A stretch of 64,000 bases of DNA, from NCBI GenBank assembly GCA_017547805.1, contig JAFYOR010000089.1:1-64000 (forward strand), written 5' to 3'. Each line of letters starts with the position of its first letter. The first letter of the stretch is position 1. The notes under the pieces were generated by a model. That model ran no database searches. It worked only from the letters and a program-made list of their open reading frames with translations, and had not been told where the DNA came from. Positions 40,466 to 49,934 of the stretch are shown one piece after another. The DNA is from Clostridia bacterium (lineage in GTDB: Bacteria; Bacillota; Clostridia; Christensenellales; Aristaeellaceae). The translations under genes were made by a program, and so were the position numbers.

Positions 40466-41689
40466 ATGAAATACGTGCTCATCATCGGCGACGGCATTGC
40501 CGATAAGCCTGTAGACAGCCTTGGCGGCAAGACGCCGCTGACCGCGGTTGACTGCCCCGCCATCAACCGGCTTGCCGGCGGCAGGCTTGGCCTTTGCCAG
40601 ACGGTGCCCGCAGGCGTTGCGCCGGGCAGCGACACGGCGATTCTTTCTATCTTCGGCTACGATCCGCGCACCAGCTATACCGGCCGCAGTGCGCTGGAGG
40701 CCGCCGGCATGGGTGTTTTCCTTAAACCCGGCGAAACGAGCTTCCGCGTGAACCTGTGCGCCATTGAGGGCGAAACGTTTGATGCGGCGAAAATCCTCTC
40801 CCATAACGGCGGCAGCATCGAGGGCGAGGAAGCGGTCACGCTCATGCAGGATCTGATTCACGACCCGCGCTTTGCCGCGCTGGCTGCGCCGATCGGCTTT
40901 TCTATCCATGTCACGCCCACCTTCCGCCACACCGGCGTGATCGATGCGGCGCATGAGCCGCAGGGCGCGATGAAGTTTACCGAGCCGCACAACATTCTGG
41001 GCAGCGACATCGCACCCTTCCTGCCCAAGGAGATGCTCTGCGACGAGCTGACGGCTCTGATGCGCGTGTCCTATGACATCCTGCGCGATCATCCGGTCAA
41101 TAAAAAGCGCATGGCCGAGGGCAAGCTCCCGGCGAACTGCATCTGGCCGTGGGGCCCGGGCAAGGCGATGAGCCTGACCTCTTTTAACGCGCTGTACGGC
41201 AAGAAGGGCTGCGCGGTTTCCGCCGTGCCGCTGGTCTGGGGCATCGCCAACCTCGCGGGCGTCGATGCGCCGGTGGTCGAGGGCGCGACGGGCGAGCTTG
41301 ACACTAACTACGAAGGCAAGCTCAATATGGCGCTGGAGGCGCTCAGGGCGGGCGCGGACTTCTGCTGTATCCACGTGGAAGCGCCGGACGAGTGCGCGCA
41401 TGGCGGCGACGTTGAAGGAAAGCTGGAGGCAATCCGCAGGATCGACACCCTCGTGGTTGCGCCGCTGCTTGAAAAGCTTGGCGCAATCGATCCGGATTTC
41501 CGCATCCTGATCCTCTCCGACCATCCTACGCTCGTGTCCACCCGCAGTCACGACGGCGACGCCGTGCCCTTTGCCATCTACGACAGCAGAAACCCCGGCA
41601 CGCCGCGCAAGTTTGACGAGGAGAGCGCGAAGGCCACGGGCGACTTCCTCGCGGAAGGACCGATGCTGCTCAGGACGCTCTTTGCGTAA
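40466..41689 (+). CDS. apgM: Cofactor-independent phosphoglycerate mutase, archaeal type (ApgM-like)
   Basis: The 407-residue enzyme belongs to the alkaline-phosphatase fold. It has VLIIGDGIAD at the N-terminus (metal Asp), PGSDTAILSIFGYDP with the phospho-acceptor Ser, and the late metal motifs IHVEAPDECAHGGD and ILSDHPTLVSTRSHDGD. It interconverts 3- and 2-phosphoglycerate in glycolysis. The usual ApgM length is about 400-410. AAAGGAGGAA lies about 7 nt before ATG 40466. Confidence 0.93.
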   Translation: MKYVLIIGDGIADKPVDSLGGKTPLTAVDCPAINRLAGGRLGLCQTVPAGVAPGSDTAILSIFGYDPRTSYTGRSALEAAGMGVFLKPGETSFRVNLCAIEGETFDAAKILSHNGGSIEGEEAVTLMQDLIHDPRFAALAAPIGFSIHVTPTFRHTGVIDAAHEPQGAMKFTEPHNILGSDIAPFLPKEMLCDELTALMRVSYDILRDHPVNKKRMAEGKLPANCIWPWGPGKAMSLTSFNALYGKKGCAVSAVPLVWGIANLAGVDAPVVEGATGELDTNYEGKLNMALEALRAGADFCCIHVEAPDECAHGGDVEGKLEAIRRIDTLVVAPLLEKLGAIDPDFRILILSDHPTLVSTRSHDGDAVPFAIYDSRNPGTPRKFDEESAKATGDFLAEGPMLLRTLFA

Positions 41690-41776
41690 GCGGCGGGAAG
41701 AAACCGCTGCCATCAACCGTTATTACTGATAACCGATCACTTCCGGCGGAGACGCCGGAGCATCCCGGAGGAATCC

Positions 41777-42652
41777 ATGATCAAACGCATTTTTACGGCG
41801 CTGCTGTGCGCGCTGCTGATCTTTGGCTGCGCATCTGCGCTGGCGCAGGAAACGCAGGTCAACACGCAGGTAAAGCATTATCTGCTCCTGGGCCAGGACG
41901 GCTACGCCGATGACATCGTGAAGGATGCGCGTACCGATACCATCGTGCTGGTGACGCTGGATACAAAGTATAACCGCGTGATCATGACGAGCATCCTTCG
42001 CGACAGCAAGATCAAGAATCCCAGCGGCAACGAGACCAAGGCGAACCTGATTTATAAGGGATATGGCTTTGACGGCATCATTTCCTGCCTGGAGCGCGAG
42101 CTGGCCCTTGAAATTGAGGGCGCGGTGCTCGTCAATTTCGAGCATGTCAAGCCGATCATCGATGCGCTGGGCGGCGTGGATATCGTGATTGACGAGAACG
42201 AATACATCGCCATCAAAAAGATCCTGCTGGGCAAAGACCCCAACATGCCCAAGGGACCGGGGCTTGTGCATATGACCGGCCGCATCGCGCTGGCCTATAT
42301 GCGCGACCGTTCCTCCGGCTCGGGCGATTTCAGCCGCACCGCACGCCAGCGCAAGGTCGTTTCCCAGCTGTTTGATAAGTGCCGCGATCTTTCGCTGACC
42401 GAGCTGATCGGCGTGTATAATCAGGTTTCGGCGGGCATGGAAATGAACCTTGGCGCGATGGATATTCTGAAGGCGCTTTCCGCCGGCTATCAGCTCGTTG
42501 CCGGCGGCGCGGACTTTGTCGAGTTTCATATCCCGGACGACGGCACCTATTCCTACAGCACGGTCGGCTCCTCCTCTTCTGCGCTGGAGGTGCGCTGGAA
42601 GACCAACAGAGAGCGCCTGCATGCGCTGATCAACAGCCCAACGGGCGAGTGA
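41777..42652 (+). CDS. LytR-CpsA-Psr (LCP) family protein
   Basis: The 291-residue product has an N-terminal signal peptide or anchor and a catalytic LCP domain: LLLGQDG, DARTDTIVLVTL, SILRDSKI (Arg that contacts the pyrophosphate) and MRDRSSGSGDFSRTARQRKVV. LCP enzymes attach teichoic acids, capsular or other glycopolymers to peptidoglycan. A CapA-type gene follows 46 nt later, suggesting an envelope-polymer operon. It is somewhat short because it has almost no N-terminal tail. Confidence 0.92.
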   Translation: MIKRIFTALLCALLIFGCASALAQETQVNTQVKHYLLLGQDGYADDIVKDARTDTIVLVTLDTKYNRVIMTSILRDSKIKNPSGNETKANLIYKGYGFDGIISCLERELALEIEGAVLVNFEHVKPIIDALGGVDIVIDENEYIAIKKILLGKDPNMPKGPGLVHMTGRIALAYMRDRSSGSGDFSRTARQRKVVSQLFDKCRDLSLTELIGVYNQVSAGMEMNLGAMDILKALSAGYQLVAGGADFVEFHIPDDGTYSYSTVGSSSSALEVRWKTNRERLHALINSPTGE

Positions 42653-42698
42653 ACCGGGCAGCTGCCTGCCCGCATCGCGAAAAAGGAAGAAATCATCG

Positions 42699-43886
42699 AT
42701 GAACAAGAGAAAACTGCTTTTTGCGCTGTTTGCGTTTTTGTGCCTTGCCGCCTGCGCCGTTGGCGAGGGAATGCTGGATCTTTCCCAGTTTGCCGGCGGA
42801 GAACCGCCCGCCGCGGAAAACTGGGAGGACGCCGTGTTTGAAACGCGGGCGTGGTATGAGCGCGAGGACGGCAGCGACTGGCGCATGCTTTCCGACGGCT
42901 CCATTGTCGTGACGGTGTCCGCCACGGGCGATGTAACCATCGGCGGAGATACGAGAAAGAAGAATAAGAGCATCTTTGACAAGCAGCTTGAGCAGGAGGC
43001 CTCCGGGCTCGCCTTCCCGATGGAAAACGTGAAGGCGATCTTTGAAGCGGACGATATGACGATCGTCAACTTTGAAGGCACGCTGACAAACGGAAAATCC
43101 AAGACGAAGAATACGTATTCCTTCGCCGCGCCGCCGGAGTATGTGCAGGTGCTGACCACGGGCGATATCGAGGCGGTCTCCCTTGAAAACAACCACATCA
43201 TGGACCATGGCGACGCGGGGTATGAGGATACCTGCCGGACGCTTGAAAACGCCGGCATCGTCTACAGCGGTCATCTGGGCAGCGGCATGTTCACGACGGA
43301 GACGGGCGTGAAGATCGGCATGCTGTCCTATCAGACGTTCAACGGCAAGTACCCTTCGATCTATGAAGCCATGCCGGGGGATATCGCTGCGCTTCGCGCG
43401 CAGGGCGCGCAGATTGTCATTGTCTCCTATCACTGGGGCGAAGAAAAGGACTACGTGCCCAACGAGCGGCAGGTGCCGCTGGGCCGCGCGACGATTGACG
43501 CGGGCGCAGATCTTGTGCTGGGCCATCACTCTCACCGCATGAACCCCATCGAGGAATATAACGGCAAATACATCTGCTATTCGCTGGGGAATTTCTCCTT
43601 TGCCGGCAATACAAGGCCGGATGACATGGATACCTTCATCTTCCAGCAGCGCTTTGTCGTTCGTCCGGATGGCACGGCGGAAAACGGTGGCTTCCGGATC
43701 ATCCCCAGCTCCATTTCCTCTCAGGAAAGCATCAATGATTTTAAGCCGACGCCCAGCGACGCGGAAAACGCCGCGCGGATCGTCGAGCGCCTGCTGGAGC
43801 TGAATAAGAAGTTTGAGAAGAATTCAAAGAAGTTCGGCGTGGCGGCGGTTGCGCAGTATCCCACCGAATGGACGACGCAGTATTGA
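42699..43886 (+). CDS. CapA family protein (poly-gamma-glutamate/capsule biosynthesis metallophosphatase-like)
   Basis: The 395-residue protein has a signal peptide with a lipobox-like LAAC at residues about 17-20, so it may be a lipoprotein. The CapA domain is complete: ATGDVTIGGD, NFEGTLTNG, LENNHIMDHG, SYHWGEE, and GHHSHRMNPIEEY plus YSLGNFSFAG. The domain is metallophosphoesterase-like and linked to capsule or poly-gamma-glutamate assembly at the cell surface. A short Lys/Glu tail ends the protein. It is probably co-transcribed with the LCP gene. Confidence 0.92.
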   Translation: MNKRKLLFALFAFLCLAACAVGEGMLDLSQFAGGEPPAAENWEDAVFETRAWYEREDGSDWRMLSDGSIVVTVSATGDVTIGGDTRKKNKSIFDKQLEQEASGLAFPMENVKAIFEADDMTIVNFEGTLTNGKSKTKNTYSFAAPPEYVQVLTTGDIEAVSLENNHIMDHGDAGYEDTCRTLENAGIVYSGHLGSGMFTTETGVKIGMLSYQTFNGKYPSIYEAMPGDIAALRAQGAQIVIVSYHWGEEKDYVPNERQVPLGRATIDAGADLVLGHHSHRMNPIEEYNGKYICYSLGNFSFAGNTRPDDMDTFIFQQRFVVRPDGTAENGGFRIIPSSISSQESINDFKPTPSDAENAARIVERLLELNKKFEKNSKKFGVAAVAQYPTEWTTQY

Positions 43887-43985
43887 TTTGGTTTCATTAG
43901 CCAAGCATCTTCAAGCCGCGCTGACCGACGAGCGTCGAGCGAGGAGATGGAAATCCCCTGGCGTTCTCAGACGGCAGCCCAACGC

Positions 43986-44019
43986 AGCCTTCCCCGGAAA
44001 TCCCGGGAAAGGCTTTTTT
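43986..44019 (+). terminator. Intrinsic terminator after the LCP-CapA operon
   Basis: AGCCTT-CCCCGG / CCCGGG-AAGGCT form a stem with a bulge, followed by TTTTTT. Confidence 0.82.
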
Positions 44020-44066
44020 CATGCGTTCGGATATGATACAATAATAGAAAATGGGGGGATGTGTGC

Positions 44067-44981
44067 ATGAGCGACAGGACGGATAGACTGCTTGGCGTGC
44101 TGCGCGGCGCGAAAACGCGCATCGTGATCACCGGACACGATGCGCCGGATGTGGATTCGCTTTTGTCCTGCGCGCTGATGCAGCGCTTTTTGTCGCGCGT
44201 TGGGATCGACGCGCGGATTGCGCTGATGACGCAGGCGGATGCGCAGTCAAGCCGGATCGCGCAGCGGCTCGGTGTCGACGTGCAGGCGATGTATGGGGAA
44301 ATCAAGCCGGATAACAGCCTGATTCTGCTCGACCATCACCGCGCGCAGCATGGCGGACAGGTGCTGGCGTGCATCGATCACCATCCCACGGATTTTTGTC
44401 CAGACTATCCGCATACGCAGATTGAATCCGCCGGCGCGTGCACGTATATGGTGCTGCAGCTCATGCGCGATGCGGGCGTTGCGATCACGCCGCAGGATGA
44501 AGCGCTGGCTGTCTGCGCGCTGTATCTGGATACGGTGGCGCTGCGCAGCACGAAGATATCCCCGCAGGAGATTGCGTGGGCAAAGGCGGCGTCGGCAAGG
44601 CTCCATCTGGATGAAGCGTGGCTGGAGCGCGAGGGGCTTTCCCTCGCGGATCTGACCCTGCCGCCTGAAGAGCTGGCGATGACGGGCATCAAGGAATATG
44701 TTTACGGCAAAAAACGTGTGTATTCCACCTATACCCAGACGGATGCAATGACGCAGAGCGTGCTTGAACGCATCATTGCTCATCTTAAATCAGCGCTTGC
44801 CGCGCGCGGCGGCGATCTGTGGGTGTATCTGGTACACGACCCGCGTGCAATGCGCACGACGCAGTACGATATCCTTCCGGACGGCGGCGTGAAGGAAACG
44901 CGCTATGACTTTCTCGCTTCGCGCGCCAAGGATGTGATGACGCGCGTGGAAAAACGATTGATGGAGGAAAACAGAGGATGA
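44067..44981 (+). CDS. DHH family phosphoesterase
   Basis: The 304-residue enzyme has the motifs GHDAPDVDSLLSC (near residue 24), LLDHHRAQHG and CIDHHPTD typical of DHH-type metal-dependent phosphoesterases, a group that includes manganese pyrophosphatase, exopolyphosphatase and cyclic dinucleotide enzymes. The C-terminal half matches the substrate-binding part only loosely, so the substrate is open. ATG 44067 is preferred to GTG 44061 (GGGGGGA at 44053-44059 is 7 nt upstream). Its stop overlaps the start of the methyltransferase gene (ATGA). Confidence 0.87.
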   Translation: MSDRTDRLLGVLRGAKTRIVITGHDAPDVDSLLSCALMQRFLSRVGIDARIALMTQADAQSSRIAQRLGVDVQAMYGEIKPDNSLILLDHHRAQHGGQVLACIDHHPTDFCPDYPHTQIESAGACTYMVLQLMRDAGVAITPQDEALAVCALYLDTVALRSTKISPQEIAWAKAASARLHLDEAWLEREGLSLADLTLPPEELAMTGIKEYVYGKKRVYSTYTQTDAMTQSVLERIIAHLKSALAARGGDLWVYLVHDPRAMRTTQYDILPDGGVKETRYDFLASRAKDVMTRVEKRLMEENRG

Positions 44982-45940
44982 CCGACCTCTTTAACCGGCT
45001 GAACGACGCGCTGTCCGCGATTCTTTCCGACGCGGACGCGGCAAAGCTTGCCAAGGACGCGAAAACGATCAGCGAAAACTACCGGCTGCGCACCGGCAGC
45101 GGCGCAAGGCTGCTGACCAGGGAGAGCGAGGCGATGGCGTATGCCGCCTCGCGCATGCCGGCCACGGCTGCCGCGGCGTTTGCGGCGATCTCCCGCGCGA
45201 TTGACGCGTCGGGCACGATTCCGCTGACGCTGCTTGACTGCGGCGCGGGAACGGGCGCGGCGTCGTTTGCGGCGGATGCGCTGATCGATCTGGAAGCAAT
45301 CACCTGCCTTGAGCGCGAGGAAGCGATGCGAGGCGTGGGCGCAGCCCTCATGCGCGAGGCGGGCGGCGCGCTTGGGCATGCGCAGTGGGCGTCGTGGGAT
45401 CTGACGGAAAAAACGCCGCTGCCCCGCGCAGAGTTGGTGATCGAGGGGTACATGCTGGGCGAGCTGGCGGAAGGAATGCGCCTGCCGGCGGCAAGGCGGC
45501 TGTGGGACGCGGCGCAGCAGATGCTCATCCTCATTGAGCCCGGCACGCCGCAGGGCTTTGCCAATCTGCTTGCCGTGCGCGAATACCTTTGCTCGCTGGG
45601 CGCGTTTGTCGCCGCGCCGTGTCCCGCCGGCACGGGAAAATGCCCGATGGATCACGGCGACTGGTGCCACTTTACCGTCCGCGTGCAGCGCACAAAGCTG
45701 CATAAGCTCTTAAAGGGCGGCGAGGCACCGTATGAAGACGAGAAGTTTGCCTACATGGTCTTTACCCGCGAGGCGCCAAAGGACGCCTGCGCCGCGCGTG
45801 TGCTTCGCCATCCGCTCATTGAGCCGGGCCGAATCACGCTGACGCTGTGCGAAAACGGGAAAAAGACCACGCGCCTGATCACAAAAAAAGACCCGCTGTG
45901 GAAGCGGGCCAGAAAAATCAGCGCGGGAGATCAGATTTAA
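44978..45940 (+). CDS. Rsm22-like small-ribosomal-subunit SAM-dependent methyltransferase
   Basis: The 320-residue protein has the Rsm22 pattern: YAASRMPATAAA, the SAM loop LLDCGAGTGAASF, an EGYMLGEL segment, LIEPGTPQGF, then the cysteine region APCPAGTGKCP with DWCHF, and KGGEAPYEDEKF. Four cysteines here bind an iron-sulfur cluster or zinc in family members. Yeast Rsm22 associates with the mitochondrial small ribosomal subunit; bacterial members are less studied. It is coupled to the DHH gene and ends 4 bp inside the convergent ECF S-component gene. Confidence 0.88.
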   Translation: MTDLFNRLNDALSAILSDADAAKLAKDAKTISENYRLRTGSGARLLTRESEAMAYAASRMPATAAAAFAAISRAIDASGTIPLTLLDCGAGTGAASFAADALIDLEAITCLEREEAMRGVGAALMREAGGALGHAQWASWDLTEKTPLPRAELVIEGYMLGELAEGMRLPAARRLWDAAQQMLILIEPGTPQGFANLLAVREYLCSLGAFVAAPCPAGTGKCPMDHGDWCHFTVRVQRTKLHKLLKGGEAPYEDEKFAYMVFTREAPKDACAARVLRHPLIEPGRITLTLCENGKKTTRLITKKDPLWKRARKISAGDQI

Positions 45941-46500
45941 ATCTTTTCATACAGCCCGGCATGCTTGAGCGCGGGCTTGACGGCGGCAAAGAGGATGGGC
46001 GCGACGATGAAGGCGAAGGCTGCGTTCATCAGGCTGCCCGGCAGCTTGGAGAGCATCTTGACCGTCACCGCGTCAAGCGTCATGCCGTCGACCAGCTGGC
46101 CAAAGACGAAGGTTTTGAGCATATAGAGCGCGACATACGTCAGCGCGCCAAGAACGCTGCCGATGATGATCAGCGCGTGATTCTTGAGCGCGGTTTCGTC
46201 CCCGCGGCCTGCCTTGTAGGCGATAAGTCCGGCGACAAAGGCGATCATGCCCTTGTTGATGAAGGTAATGATGCATTCTGCGCCGTAGCCGCCGACGATA
46301 TCATACAGCCCCGAGCCGATGCCGGCGGCGAGGAAGCCGCTGCCCGGTCCAAAGAGCAGGCCGCACAGCACGCACAGCGCGTTGGTCATGTGCAGCTGCG
46401 TGCCCATGAAGGGGATGCGGAAATAGTTGACGACGAAGACGATGGCGGCCATCAGGCCGATGAAGCAGATGCGGAAGGTCTTGCTGCGGTTTGCGGACAT
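45937..46500 (-). CDS. ECF transporter S-component
   Basis: The 187-residue membrane protein has about six helices and the S-component features LHMTNALCVLCGLLFGPGSG and a GGYGAECIITFINKG loop. Such proteins bind one vitamin or micronutrient and pair with the shared EcfAA'T module. Substrate is not identifiable (PF07155-like group). ATG 46500 has an AGGAGG site 8-9 nt upstream. The 3' end overlaps the convergent rsm22-like gene by 4 bp (TTTAA). Confidence 0.85.
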   Translation of the reverse strand: MSANRSKTFRICFIGLMAAIVFVVNYFRIPFMGTQLHMTNALCVLCGLLFGPGSGFLAAGIGSGLYDIVGGYGAECIITFINKGMIAFVAGLIAYKAGRGDETALKNHALIIIGSVLGALTYVALYMLKTFVFGQLVDGMTLDAVTVKMLSKLPGSLMNAAFAFIVAPILFAAVKPALKHAGLYEKI

Positions 46501-47042
46501 GGAAATGCGCCTCCTTATGAGCCGGACGTTTGATGTGCTCCCATTATAGCATGAACTGGCATGGCGTAAAGAGCCAGATTCTGAAATTGTGACCATGCCA
46601 GATGGGCTGGTGTATGAAGGCGGCAGCGATGCAGATATATAGGACGGCACCGTTGCAAAAGAATGCCGCTGTGCTACAAACACAAGTTCCGCGCCCGCTG
46701 GCTCCCTCAGTCACAGCTTCGCTGTGCCAGCTCCCTCCCGGAGGGAGCCTCCTCGTATATGATTCTTCTATAAATCAGCGACTTTTTTCTCAAATGCTGC
46801 GCTATTTCAAGCCTTCTTCCGGGAGGAAGGTGGCTTGCCAACGGCGAGACGGAAGGAGCCGGCGGGCGCTATTGCTTTATCATCGTTCAGAATTCGTTCT
46901 TTTGCGTTGATACACAATCAATACGCTGCGCGCCGCCCATAACAAGCCACTCATCCTGAAAGCGACGCGTTCTTTTGCATTGCTATACAAAGTATGATAT
47001 AATATACAGTCACAACCAATGGAACCATCGGAGGAATACGAT
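46501..47042. other. 542-bp intergenic region with palindromic repeats
   Basis: A TATAAT-containing minus-strand promoter (-10 at 46543-46548) serves the ECF gene. Bases about 46695-46760 contain TCACAGCTTCGCTGTG and CTCCCTCCCGGAGGGAG palindromes, and 46809-46860 another (CTTCTTCCGGGAGGAAG). The element CGTTCTTTTGC(A/G)TTG occurs twice (46911 and 46971), the second copy forming the promoter of the next gene. The region is AT-richer than its flanks. I see no gene. Confidence 0.6.
46975..47003 (+). promoter_or_regulatory. Promoter of the GT-C gene at 47043
   Basis: TTGCAT (46975-46980) and TATAAT (46998-47003) are 17 nt apart. Confidence 0.82.
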
Positions 47043-48455
47043 ATGAGCACACAGAGCAGAAAATATGGCGCGGCAGGCGGCATGACGCTTGCGCTGTATT
47101 TCGTGCTTTCACTCTTTATGGGGATGCATCTTGAGCATGCCGGCGGTCTTGGCGCTACGCTTGCCCTTGCAGGGCTGTTTGCCGCCGTTTTCGGCGGCGC
47201 GCTGGCTGCGTTCGTCCGCCTGAAAAAGCCGGGAATGGGCGAGCTGCTTTTTACCGGCGGATTCATGGCGATGATGATGCTCGCACGCGTGGCGATGCTC
47301 GATTTTGTGACGGCGGACTATAGCTCCTTCCTCGTCCACTGGGTTGCGGCTTTCCGTGAGGGCGGGTTTAAGATGCTGGCGGAAAATGTGGGCGATTATA
47401 ACCTGCTGTACCAGTATGCGCTGCTGATTTTCGCCAAGACGCCGCTGCACGATCTGTATCTGATCAAGCTGCTGACGGTGATTTTCGACTATGCGCTTGC
47501 GCTGGTGATGATGTGCGCGGCGCAGGCGTTTGCCAACGAGCGCGCAGGGCTGCCGGCGCTGTGCCTGACGCTCGCCCTGCCCACGGTGCTGACCGGCGGC
47601 GCGCTGTGGGGACAGTGCGACTCGGTGTATGTGTTCTTCATCGTCCTGTCGCTGTATCTGCTGGAAACAAACCGGCCGATGCGCTCCGCCGCGTCGCTGG
47701 CGATCGCCTTTGCTTTCAAGCTTCAGACGATCTTCTTCTTCCCGGTCGTGCTGCTGGGCTTGATCCACAAGCGCTTTAACTGGAAGCATGCGCTGACGTT
47801 CTTTGCGGCGTACATGGTGACGCTCGTGCCGGCGCTCATCGCCGGGCGCACGCTGCTGAGCGCGGTGTCCGTCTATGCCAATCAGTCCCTGGGTCAGTAT
47901 TATGACCGGCTGAGCTACAATGCGCCCAACCTGTATCTCTTCTTCCCGATGATGGAGTTTGCCAGCAGTCAGGAATTCACATGGATGCGCTATATCCCCG
48001 GCATTGACGGCAAGGGAACCAATCCCTTCCTGACGGAGCCGATGATGGTCGCGCTGCAGAATGCGTCGCTGTATGCCTGCGTGATTCTGGCGCTCGTTGC
48101 GGTGATCTACTGGCTGATGCATGCGCAGGAGATCACGCCGGATATGACGCTGGGATTTGCGCTGTTCTTTGCGATCTTCCTGCCGTTTGTCATGCCCAAG
48201 ATTCACGAGAGATACTTTTTCCTCGCGGATATGCTGTCCGTGCTCTATGCGGCGAGGTATAAAAACCGCAGGTTCATGCCGCTGCTGGTCGCAGGCGCGT
48301 CGTTCATGAGCTATGTTCCCTATCTCATGCGCCAGCGGCCGATCGACGAGCGCTGGCTTGCGCTGATGATGCTCCTTGCGCTGGTTATCGTCGCGCGCGA
48401 TCTGCTCGGACAGATGAAGGAGAACCGGGCGCTTTACAAGGGGGTGCAGGCCTGA
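47043..48455 (+). CDS. GT-C fold membrane glycosyltransferase-like protein
   Basis: The 470-residue protein has about eleven helices and is a paralogue of the one at 37168: ADYSSFLVHW, GDYNLLYQYALL, GALWGQCDSVYVF, FKLQTIFFFPV and KIHERYFFLADML line up. Both resemble lipid-linked mannosyltransferases of the GT-C class, which use polyprenyl-phosphate sugars at the outer face of the membrane. ATG 47043 follows CGGAGGAA by 6 nt; an ATG at 47019 lacks a site. It overlaps the next gene by one base (TGATG), so the two are coupled. Confidence 0.78.
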   Translation: MSTQSRKYGAAGGMTLALYFVLSLFMGMHLEHAGGLGATLALAGLFAAVFGGALAAFVRLKKPGMGELLFTGGFMAMMMLARVAMLDFVTADYSSFLVHWVAAFREGGFKMLAENVGDYNLLYQYALLIFAKTPLHDLYLIKLLTVIFDYALALVMMCAAQAFANERAGLPALCLTLALPTVLTGGALWGQCDSVYVFFIVLSLYLLETNRPMRSAASLAIAFAFKLQTIFFFPVVLLGLIHKRFNWKHALTFFAAYMVTLVPALIAGRTLLSAVSVYANQSLGQYYDRLSYNAPNLYLFFPMMEFASSQEFTWMRYIPGIDGKGTNPFLTEPMMVALQNASLYACVILALVAVIYWLMHAQEITPDMTLGFALFFAIFLPFVMPKIHERYFFLADMLSVLYAARYKNRRFMPLLVAGASFMSYVPYLMRQRPIDERWLALMMLLALVIVARDLLGQMKENRALYKGVQA

Positions 48456-49918
48456 TGAATACGGTCTTTATGCTGCGGCGTGTCCGCGCGTTCTTCATTG
48501 CCCTTGACGAGCGGCTTGCGCGTTTCCGCTTTGTGATCGGCGCGGTGCTGGCGGCGGCGCTGTGCGCCGGGTTTGCGCTGATGAGCGTTTATGCCGGTCC
48601 GCTGTATAATCTCAACGATATCGGCGGCTTTGATCCCCGAAAGGTCTTCATCGTGCTGGCGGCGGCTGTGTATCTGACGCTGCTTTTGCTGACGGCGGCG
48701 CTTTGCCGGGCCAATATCTACCGGATGGTGCTGCGGGAGATGATCGTGACGGCGGGCTTTGTGATCCTGCTGGGCGGCATCAACCAGAAGACATATTATT
48801 TTACGCAGAACCTGCAGCCCCTGCTCTCCCTGATGGATGGGAAAGGGCTGGCGGGGATGAGCGGATATACGGCGCATCTGTCCGCGCCGATGGCAACGCT
48901 GCTGTACCTGATCACGCGCGGTCCGGTGTACGCGATGTACATGGTCAAGCTGGCGTGCATCGCAGCCCTTGCGGCGCTGTGCATCATGGCGGCGCATGCG
49001 GCGGATCAAAACGCGCTTGGGCTTCGCGCGGAGGCGCTGCTGGCGCTTTGCCTGATCCTGCCGTGCGGCTTCATGAGCGCGGCATGCACGGCGCTGCCGG
49101 ATGTGATTTCCGTTGCGCTGCTGGCGGCGTCGCTGATGCTGGCTCTGCAAGAAAAAAGCTGCCCCGTGATGAAATGGACGGCGGCGGCGCTCTATGGTCT
49201 TGCGCTGGCCTGCGGCGGACTGTCGCTGTATGCGCTGCCGGTGTTCATCTGGCTGGCGATCAATAAGCGTATGACGGTCGGGCAGCTGGCCGTGTCCCTT
49301 GCGCTTGCCCCGGCGGCGTGCCTGCCGGCGATTGCGTGCGGCGTGCCTGCGGGAGAAGCCTTTTTGAGCCTCGTGAGCATGCATGTCGCGCTGCCGGAAT
49401 ATGCGGCGGGTTCGCCCGGCATGATGAGCCTGATCCCGCGCGCGCTGGTGGAGGAGATGCCGGCGATGTTCCAGCTGCAGCGCCTTGCGCAGATCGACAG
49501 CGTGACCTATGCGCAGCCGTATTATACGCAGGCGCACTATGAGCTGGCGTCGCTGGGCTTCGCGCTGTGCGCGCCGGCAGTCTTCGGCGGCGTGGCGGCG
49601 CTGATTGGAAGGAAGAAGATGACGGTTACGGCGCGCGCGTTTGCGCTTGTACTCTGCGCGCTGCTCGTTTGCCCGGGCGTGACAAACGGTGCGTGGATTG
49701 CGGCATGCGTGATCGCGCTGTATGCCATCATGAAGGAGCGCAGCCTGCGTTTGCCGGCGTGCATGGTGCTCTTTGCCGTCAGCGGCGCGGCGGCGTATCC
49801 GATGCTTGGTGAAACGCTCGTGCCGATGGTGCTGGCGTTTGCGCTGTGCCTGTGCGCGCTGCTGATGGTGCTGGACGTCATCCCGGCGTCGCTTGCCGCG
49901 GCGCAAAGAGATCAATAA
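48455..49918 (+). CDS. Polytopic membrane protein, partner of the GT-C protein
   Basis: The 487-residue, very hydrophobic protein has about twelve helices with short loops. A PLYNLNDIGGFDP loop after the first helix and a YAQPYYTQAHYEL loop late in the chain are the most polar parts. No defined motif is seen; the architecture and tight coupling to the GT-C gene suggest a second glycosyltransferase or a polymer-handling membrane protein. Alternative assignments cannot be excluded. Confidence 0.7.
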   Translation: MNTVFMLRRVRAFFIALDERLARFRFVIGAVLAAALCAGFALMSVYAGPLYNLNDIGGFDPRKVFIVLAAAVYLTLLLLTAALCRANIYRMVLREMIVTAGFVILLGGINQKTYYFTQNLQPLLSLMDGKGLAGMSGYTAHLSAPMATLLYLITRGPVYAMYMVKLACIAALAALCIMAAHAADQNALGLRAEALLALCLILPCGFMSAACTALPDVISVALLAASLMLALQEKSCPVMKWTAAALYGLALACGGLSLYALPVFIWLAINKRMTVGQLAVSLALAPAACLPAIACGVPAGEAFLSLVSMHVALPEYAAGSPGMMSLIPRALVEEMPAMFQLQRLAQIDSVTYAQPYYTQAHYELASLGFALCAPAVFGGVAALIGRKKMTVTARAFALVLCALLVCPGVTNGAWIAACVIALYAIMKERSLRLPACMVLFAVSGAAAYPMLGETLVPMVLAFALCLCALLMVLDVIPASLAAAQRDQ

Positions 49919-49934
49919 CGACAGGAAAACGGAT

